The notes beneath the pieces were generated by a model that saw only the letters and a program-made list of their open reading frames with translations, was not told where the DNA came from and ran no database searches. Below are positions 6,680-10,657 of a stretch of 10,657 bases of DNA, one piece after another. The stretch's first letter is position 1. Every line of letters begins with the position of its first letter. The DNA is from Candidatus Paceibacter sp. (GTDB taxonomy: Bacteria > Patescibacteriota > Minisyncoccia > UBA6257 > GWB1-50-10): NCBI GenBank assembly GCA_020724685.1, contig DYGP01000011.1:2101-12757 (forward strand), read 5' to 3'. Both the position numbers and the translations under genes were made by a program.

Positions 6680-8017
6680 TTACTTTTTACCTGTTACTTG
6701 TTGCTTCTTTGTGTTTATAAATCTATACATCGCATACGCGAGGAAGAGGAAGAAACCGAGATAGATGGGAAGCACTTCGAAAAGGGTTATCCCCTGCCCG
6801 AGATAGAAGACGGGAACCGAAAACACAAGCCCCCGCTCGAGAACGGACCTGCTCCCGTCCCTCGCATATCCCGATCTGAAAAACAGGAAATAGAACGCGA
6901 CAATGAGCGCGAGAAACGCGGCAAGACCGACAACGCCCGCCATCGTGAGATAATCGAGATACATGCTGTGCGCCCGGTCGAACCAGGTCTCTCCTCCCGC
7001 GTTCGGATTGAAGTGCCGCGCGTCAAAGTACGCATTGAATGCCCCGGAAAAATTTTCCGGTCCCCATCCGAGCACGGGATAGTCCTTCCACCCTTCAATC
7101 GCCTGTCCCCACGTCCAGAGCCGCGGCTGGCCGCTCGCGCTCGAAAACGAGATGTCGAAAAGCCGGGATCCGGGAATGCTCTGGACGATCGGCGAATGCC
7201 GATTCGCATAGAGCACGCCTCCGAGGATCGCGAAGAACACGAGAGCCCCCGCGCCAATCTTTTTCAGCTTCATGTTTTCCGAAGCGGCGACGAGAAACAG
7301 GAGAAAGGAGCCGAGGGCGAACACGACGCCCACCAGAGCGCCGCGGGTCTGCGCCCACCAGAAGAAGAACGCGGGGACAAGAACGCAAAGCGCCGGACCG
7401 AGGCTCATCTTCTTTTTCCTGCCGAGGAAAAACATGAAAAGCGCAAACACCATCGAGAAAACGAGATACGGGGCGGAATAGTCCGGATTTCCGAGAGATC
7501 CCTGAAAGCGGTTCGTAAAATTCAATCCGACCGTGTTCGCAATGAATCCGCCCGTTCCCGCCATCGCGAGAACACCGTAGATGATCACGAGGAATGACGC
7601 GGACACCCATGCAGTAAACGCGTTTTTCCAATCCTTTTCTTCGGTGAAAAGCGTCCCGAACAACACAAAGAAAGCGAAAAAGTGCACCATCTGAAGTCCT
7701 CCCTCTCCCCGCTCGAAGTTCGACCAAAAGGAGAAGGACGGCTCGATGCCAACCACGCCCGCAAGAACATAGACAAAAACAAAGACGGCGACCGCTATCG
7801 AAAGCGGATGCCTGAGAACCTTCATCGCGCGTTCCTCAAACTGCTTCGCCCGGGGATCGGTGAGTAGTCCCAGAAGGAAGAAAACAAGCGAAAAGTCGAC
7901 GCATGCCCGGAAAAAGGAATATTTCCCCACAATGAAAGGAAAAAGCGTCGATGACGTCACGAGGACAACCGAAAACAGGCTTGCGGAGAGGAAAAATTTC
8001 GAAACTTTGAAAAGCAT
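6680..8017 (-). CDS. O-antigen ligase/polymerase-like membrane protein (Wzy_C / WaaL type)
   Basis: About ten to twelve hydrophobic segments across 445 residues, and one large external loop before the last helices, give the WaaL/Wzy topology. Family landmarks, numbered from the ATG at 8017, include GSLGNPDYSAPYL (~173-185), WWAQTRGALVG (220-230, with R225), PRLWTWGQAIEGWKDYPVLGWGPENF (~298-323) and FDRAHSMYLDYLTMAGVVGL (H350). Conserved Arg and His of this kind are important in studied ligases. The protein would join lipid-linked glycan to an acceptor, or polymerise repeat units; the two activities cannot be told apart by sequence. A TTG at 8029 would extend it by four residues. The ATG is preferred, though neither start has a Shine-Dalgarno. 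It is followed by the TPR gene 28 bp later and preceded by a 109-bp gap with a candidate promoter. Confidence 0.88.
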   Translation of the reverse strand: MLFKVSKFFLSASLFSVVLVTSSTLFPFIVGKYSFFRACVDFSLVFFLLGLLTDPRAKQFEERAMKVLRHPLSIAVAVFVFVYVLAGVVGIEPSFSFWSNFERGEGGLQMVHFFAFFVLFGTLFTEEKDWKNAFTAWVSASFLVIIYGVLAMAGTGGFIANTVGLNFTNRFQGSLGNPDYSAPYLVFSMVFALFMFFLGRKKKMSLGPALCVLVPAFFFWWAQTRGALVGVVFALGSFLLFLVAASENMKLKKIGAGALVFFAILGGVLYANRHSPIVQSIPGSRLFDISFSSASGQPRLWTWGQAIEGWKDYPVLGWGPENFSGAFNAYFDARHFNPNAGGETWFDRAHSMYLDYLTMAGVVGLAAFLALIVAFYFLFFRSGYARDGSRSVLERGLVFSVPVFYLGQGITLFEVLPIYLGFFLFLAYAMYRFINTKKQQVTGKK

Positions 8018-8060
8018 GTATGTTTGCAAATAGCCGACAGCAAATGGTTATTTATCGATA

Positions 8061-8066
8061 AGTATA
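8061..8066 (-). promoter_or_regulatory. Candidate -10 (TATACT) for the ligase/TPR operon
   Basis: TATACT on the - strand lies 43 nt before the ATG at 8017, giving a predicted leader of roughly 37 nt. The best -35 at 17-bp spacing is TTTATT, a poor match. It lies in the AT-rich gap after the DedA stop, where a promoter would be expected. No terminator is visible between DedA and this point, so read-through from DedA is also possible. Confidence 0.35.
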
Positions 8067-8126
8067 CGACAGAAGATGAATTAAATAAAATTTCCTATTT
8101 ACTCTGCGCCCTTCGCTTTCTGTAAA

Positions 8127-8777
8127 TTACACAGTCCGCTTTTTTTTGTTTTTTCTCACGAACAGATATCCAATACCGAGAAGAATGGAGACGACAAGCA
8201 GAACGGCAATCCACATTCCGATCTCCGCAAGACGATCGACATATTCAAGATATGACGCCCCGAGATACCATCCCAAAAGCCCCATCAGAAAGGACCGGAG
8301 AAAGGTGCCGAGAAACGCCGCAACGAGAAATCTCCCCATCGGATAGTGGATGAGGCCGCACGCCGCGGAAACCGCGATGTTCGGAAAGAACGGAATCGCC
8401 CTGAGAGTGACGATGATCGCCTCATCGGAGAGTTTTCCGTTGAGCCGTTTCTGAAACCGCTCAACGGACTGCCAGGAGACACCGATCCACTTCCCCCATC
8501 TCCGAATGGCAAATTCGCCTCCGAAATAGGCCACCGCATATCCGAATATCCCTCCGATGGTGAGTCCGAGCGCGCCCGGAATCCCGACCTTCCATACGGC
8601 CGGAACAAACGCATCGGCGAAAGAAGCATACGAAGAGAGCGAGAAGAATCCCGCGGCGAGAAGCGGAAGCGACGACGGGATTGGAACCGCGATTTCCTCG
8701 ATAAGGGAAATGAAAAAAAGACCGACGACGCCGTATTCTTCGACAAGAGGGGTAATTGCACTAATGATGTCCGCCAT
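8127..8777 (-). CDS. DedA family membrane protein (SNARE-associated/VTT domain)
   Basis: DedA proteins are inner-membrane proteins now linked to flipping or transport of phospholipids and undecaprenyl phosphate and to envelope stability. This 216-residue protein has the family order: a re-entrant start with EEIAVPIPSS (27-36), the glycine-rich helix IGGIFGYAVAYFGGEFAIRRWGKW (~74-97), the polar FQKRLN segment (~108-113), and the core LRAIPFFPNIAVSAACGLIHYPMGRF (125-150) containing R126, the proline pair and the small-residue turn. Two more hydrophobic segments (about 151-173 and 187-207) lead to a basic tail KNKKKR. Length is typical. Placement just before a lipid-linked-glycan ligase fits recycling of the polyprenyl carrier, but this is inference from context. 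Only a weak GAG precedes the ATG. Confidence 0.9.
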   Translation of the reverse strand: MADIISAITPLVEEYGVVGLFFISLIEEIAVPIPSSLPLLAAGFFSLSSYASFADAFVPAVWKVGIPGALGLTIGGIFGYAVAYFGGEFAIRRWGKWIGVSWQSVERFQKRLNGKLSDEAIIVTLRAIPFFPNIAVSAACGLIHYPMGRFLVAAFLGTFLRSFLMGLLGWYLGASYLEYVDRLAEIGMWIAVLLVVSILLGIGYLFVRKNKKKRTV

Positions 8778-8805
8778 AATATCTCAAATGTAAAAAATGA
8801 ATCCG

Positions 8806-8811
8806 AGTATA
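8806..8811 (-). promoter_or_regulatory. Candidate -10 (TATACT) for DedA
   Basis: TATACT on the - strand lies 28 nt before the DedA ATG, which predicts a leader of about 22 nt. The same hexamer occurs before the ligase gene (8061-8066). The surroundings are so AT-rich that a chance match is possible, and no clear -35 is visible. Confidence 0.35.
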
Positions 8812-8867
8812 TAATTTTAAATTTTAAGTTCTAAATTTTAATTGAATTCTAAATGAGCGAATTTTAA
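8812..8867. repeat. AT-rich low-complexity patch with short direct repeats
   Basis: TAAATTTTAA occurs at 8818-8827 and 8832-8841, and TTCTAAAT at 8829-8836 and 8847-8854. The patch sits where the rest of the GIY-YIG gene would be expected and shows no coding signal in any frame. It contrasts strongly with the GC-rich genes either side. Confidence 0.5.
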
Positions 8868-8969
8868 CTATCCTCCGGAATTATGTTTTTCCAAACGAGC
8901 AAAAACATCTGAAGAAAAACCGACATATATTTCGTTTTTTGCATTTTTCAAAATGTACACAAAATACAT
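8868..8969 (-). pseudogene. Truncated GIY-YIG endonuclease, N-terminal 33 codons
   Basis: An ATG at 8969 opens a 33-codon frame ending in TAG at 8868-8870. It begins MYFVYILKNAKNEIYVGFSS and continues with DVFARLEKHNSGG. This is the start of a UPF0213/YhbQ-like GIY-YIG domain: the GIY half is YVYIL-like (FVYIL, 3-7), the YIG half is IYVG (14-17), and the catalytic-site Arg is R25 with conserved H29 and N30. Family members usually run about 80-100 residues, and the essential C-terminal Glu and the rest of the fold are missing. Downstream codons after the TAG hold several stops and no family motif, so this is a deletion remnant and not a simple nonsense mutant. A TATAAT box 6 nt upstream of the ATG survives. 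A functional 33-residue peptide is unlikely but cannot be excluded. Confidence 0.75.
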
Positions 8970-8975
8970 ATTTCT

Positions 8976-8981
8976 ATTATA
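8976..8981 (-). promoter_or_regulatory. Consensus -10 (TATAAT), leaderless spacing to the GIY-YIG remnant
   Basis: TATAAT on the - strand is followed by exactly 6 nt (AGAAAT) and the ATG at 8969. That is the same spacing seen on both sides of the 3735-3751 promoter. No -35 is apparent. It may be the original promoter of the nuclease gene. Confidence 0.45.
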
Positions 8982-8983
8982 TA

Positions 8984-9036
8984 GGATTATGAACGAAACC
9001 CCGCCAGTTTCGGATTATGAACGAAACCCCGCCAGT
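8984..9036. repeat. Tandem duplication, 28-bp period, 1.9 copies
   Basis: A 25-bp sequence starting GGATTATGAACG and ending CCCCGCCAGT occurs at 8984-9008 and again, identical, at 9012-9036, separated by TTC. The second copy contains one arm of the terminator hairpin next to it, so the first copy duplicates that arm and its T-tract. Confidence 0.9.
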
Positions 9037-9053
9037 CCATGGACTGGCGGGGT
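9026..9053 (-). terminator. Strong hairpin terminator of the surface-protein gene
   Basis: Positions 9026-9053 form a perfect 28-bp palindrome (12-bp stem ACCCCGCCAGTC, CATG loop). On the - strand it begins 35 nt after the surface-protein stop and is followed by TTCGTT, an imperfect T-tract. On the + strand it is followed by AATACTCC, so it acts, if at all, in the - direction. The stem is GC-rich and very stable. Confidence 0.65.
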
Positions 9054-9088
9054 AATACTCCTTTCCTCCCTAAAGTCGGAAATGACTA

Positions 9089-10657
9089 TTAGTAGGTAAG
9101 GGTCGGACCGAACACCTCTGCGGTGTCCGATGCGGTGAGCGCACTCTTCGTGGTCGCTCCCGCGCCGGTCGTGGAGTAGCTGTAAGTAACCTTACCGTCA
9201 TTCCACAAGTCGGTCGTGTCAGACGCACTGTATCCCTTCGTGCCGTCAAGCTTGACCGTGAGTTTCACATTGCCCGTGAAGGTCGATGTGACCTGCTTGA
9301 TCGAAGCCGTGTCGGCTTTCAAGACATACGTTCTCGAGGCTCCCGCCGCGATTGCGTTGCTCGAAGAGATGGTGAACGCCGACGTGAGGTTCACGGTTCC
9401 AACCGTCGAGGTACCGGACGACGTCGCAAGCGCGGTTCCAAGATCGTTCGATTCATAGAGCGATATGGTTCCGAGCGTCGAAGTCGCACCGTTCGAGATG
9501 ACCGTCACCACGAACGAAGTCGAGGTTACCGTCATTTCGCGCGTACCAGGGTTCGAGATCGTGAAGCGCCCGATTTCCTCGTTGGACGAGGGGTTTCCGG
9601 TCGTTCCGGAAAGCGCGTTCGTCACCACCGGCGCCGTGACCGCAAAGAGCATCTTGTTGCCCGCCGCATTGGAGGTCAACGTGATTCCCGAGGTCATCTG
9701 TCCCTGCGAAGAGTAGACTTCCATATCGGTCGTGGAAGTTCCCTTCACCTGGACATAGGCAACCGACTGCGGGTTGATCGTGTCCTGTCCGCTGATGTCC
9801 GCCTTCACCGTAAGGGTCTTTGCGGTATCCTGCGGCATGGAAAGATTCAATCCGGAGATGATTGCGTCGCCGCTCGCGATGTTCGCCGAACCGAGCAAGG
9901 TCGTTCCGTCATAGAGGTACAACTTGCTCACGTTCTGGTTCACACCCGATTCCCACAAGCCGGAGCTTGCGTTCACGAGACTCAAGGTGATCTTCTTGAG
10001 GGTCAAGTCCTCGTTGGAAGGCTCGAACTTGATCTTCGAGAGTTCAACACCCGTCTGTCCCGCGAGCACGATCTTCGAGGCCGGGGTTTCCGATGCCTGC
10101 GCGATCGTGATGCTCGCCGTCTTGCTCGTCACTTTCTGGAGGGGGGTATCCGAAGACGGAGTATCGCTCAACGTCTTCGTGGAATTCACGCCATATCCGG
10201 TGATTCCCGAGTCCGCAACGCTCACGAGGACCGAGTCGCCTTCAGTCGCCGAGGAAAGGACGTCGGCATAGACCGACAACACTTTCGATTCGGAGGCGTT
10301 GATGACCAAATCAGTCGTGAAGTTGTTCGAACTCGACGACGGCGAACCGATGGTCGATCCGAGCTGGGTCGTGCCATCCATAAGCTTCATGTTCTGGATG
10401 TAAGAACTCGAGGCAATGTTGAAATTGATTCCCGTGATCCTTACATTGTCAGCCGATGATGCCTGGAGGACAACCTCCGCGATCTTCACATTCGTCGCAC
10501 CCTTCGAACGGTTCACGTTCGGGAACGCCGCGTTCGACGTCACCGTAAGGGTCACGTCTCCCACCGCGATCTGATTTCCGTTTATGACCGTTGAGTCATA
10601 AAGGGTCGTGTAATCGTTCGTCGAATAGCGCTTCGTGTAGAACTGACCGAGATATAC
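9089..10657 (-). CDS. Modular Ser/Thr-rich surface (S-layer-like) protein, C-terminal 522 residues
   Basis: The frame is open from the window edge to a TAA at 9089-9091, so the N-terminus and any signal peptide lie outside. A GTG at 10564 is an internal valine, not a start. I see three similar beta-rich modules of ~145-160 residues beginning near 10489 (VKIAEVVLQ), 10051 (VELSKIKFE) and 9580 (EEIGRFTIS). Each has the order short strand, LTLKKITLSL-like strand, KLYLYDGTTLLGS-like hairpin and KTLTVKADIS-like strand. The visible part has no cysteine and few charged residues, and is rich in Ser, Thr, Gly and Asn, as expected of an exported beta-sandwich protein. Codons are biased to C-ending forms (TTC, ATC, ACC), suggesting high expression. 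A surface-layer or adhesin-like role is inferred; I recognise no catalytic motif. The last residues (GPTLTY) look like a final strand, with no sorting motif or membrane anchor at the C-terminus. Confidence 0.78.
   Translation of the reverse strand, partial: VYLGQFYTKRYSTNDYTTLYDSTVINGNQIAVGDVTLTVTSNAAFPNVNRSKGATNVKIAEVVLQASSADNVRITGINFNIASSSYIQNMKLMDGTTQLGSTIGSPSSSSNNFTTDLVINASESKVLSVYADVLSSATEGDSVLVSVADSGITGYGVNSTKTLSDTPSSDTPLQKVTSKTASITIAQASETPASKIVLAGQTGVELSKIKFEPSNEDLTLKKITLSLVNASSGLWESGVNQNVSKLYLYDGTTLLGSANIASGDAIISGLNLSMPQDTAKTLTVKADISGQDTINPQSVAYVQVKGTSTTDMEVYSSQGQMTSGITLTSNAAGNKMLFAVTAPVVTNALSGTTGNPSSNEEIGRFTISNPGTREMTVTSTSFVVTVISNGATSTLGTISLYESNDLGTALATSSGTSTVGTVNLTSAFTISSSNAIAAGASRTYVLKADTASIKQVTSTFTGNVKLTVKLDGTKGYSASDTTDLWNDGKVTYSYSTTGAGATTKSALTASDTAEVFGPTLTY

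Noticed and set aside
6698..7597. 299-codon open frame on the + strand opposite the ligase gene
   Set aside because: Its translation is extremely Arg/Glu-rich with no hydrophobic core or motif. It is the antisense shadow of a clear membrane protein in GC-rich sequence.
8984..9036. Two 25-bp identical repeats considered as a CRISPR fragment
   Set aside because: Only two copies with a 3-bp gap, no spacers and no cas genes. The repeat instead overlaps a terminator hairpin.
9089..10564. GTG at 10564 as the start of the surface-protein gene
   Set aside because: The frame stays open upstream to the window end with similar Ser/Thr/Tyr-rich sequence, and residues after the GTG show no signal peptide. 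The gene is partial.
1..10657. tRNA, rRNA or insertion-sequence genes
   Set aside because: I saw no cloverleaf with a TTCGANNC-type arm, no conserved rRNA stretch, and no transposase motif or paired terminal repeats.

Overview
This window looks like part of an envelope-glycan locus from a small-genome bacterium, most likely of the Candidate Phyla Radiation (Parcubacteria/Patescibacteria type). That placement is inference. It rests on compact gene packing, few Shine-Dalgarno sites, apparent leaderless promoters, a Wzy/WaaL-like ligase next to a small membrane-anchored TPR protein, a GIY-YIG nuclease remnant between genes, and a large cysteine-free, Ser/Thr-rich repeat surface protein. There is no rRNA or other marker gene to settle taxonomy.

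Layout. Positions 1-1262 (+) hold the 3' end of an unrecognised membrane-associated protein, followed 4 bp later by a family 2 glycosyltransferase. Positions 1252-3734 (-) form a two-gene operon: a UDP-glucuronate decarboxylase (UDP-xylose synthase type) whose stop overlaps, by ATGA, the start of a protein combining a thymidylate-kinase-like P-loop domain with a probable nucleotidyltransferase-like domain. A 17-bp gap at 3735-3751 carries a near-symmetric -10 element that seems to drive both directions, each giving an mRNA that starts at the ATG. Positions 3752-5930 (+) encode a dolichyl-phosphate-mannose-synthase-like glycosyltransferase that overlaps a GT-C-type multi-pass glycosyltransferase. 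Positions 6007-8777 (-) encode, in transcription order, a DedA-family membrane protein, an O-antigen ligase/polymerase-like protein and a membrane-anchored TPR-like protein. Positions 8778-9088 contain no intact gene: they hold an AT-rich repeat patch, the first 33 codons of a GIY-YIG nuclease, a 28-bp tandem repeat and a strong hairpin terminator. Positions 9089-10657 (-) are the C-terminal 522 residues of a modular surface protein that runs off the window.

How the genes could work together: the decarboxylase would supply UDP-xylose (or its 4-keto intermediate). The DPM-synthase-like enzyme would load a sugar on a polyprenyl-phosphate carrier, the GT-C enzyme would use that lipid-linked donor outside the membrane, and the ligase-like protein would join or polymerise a glycan at the outer face. 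The repeat protein, likely a surface or S-layer-like component, is a plausible glycan acceptor, but nothing in the sequence proves that link.

Base composition changes sharply at the divergent promoter. Lines I counted are about 38-45% GC inside the 366-3734 genes and about 58-70% GC in the genes to the right, so the left module may have a different history.
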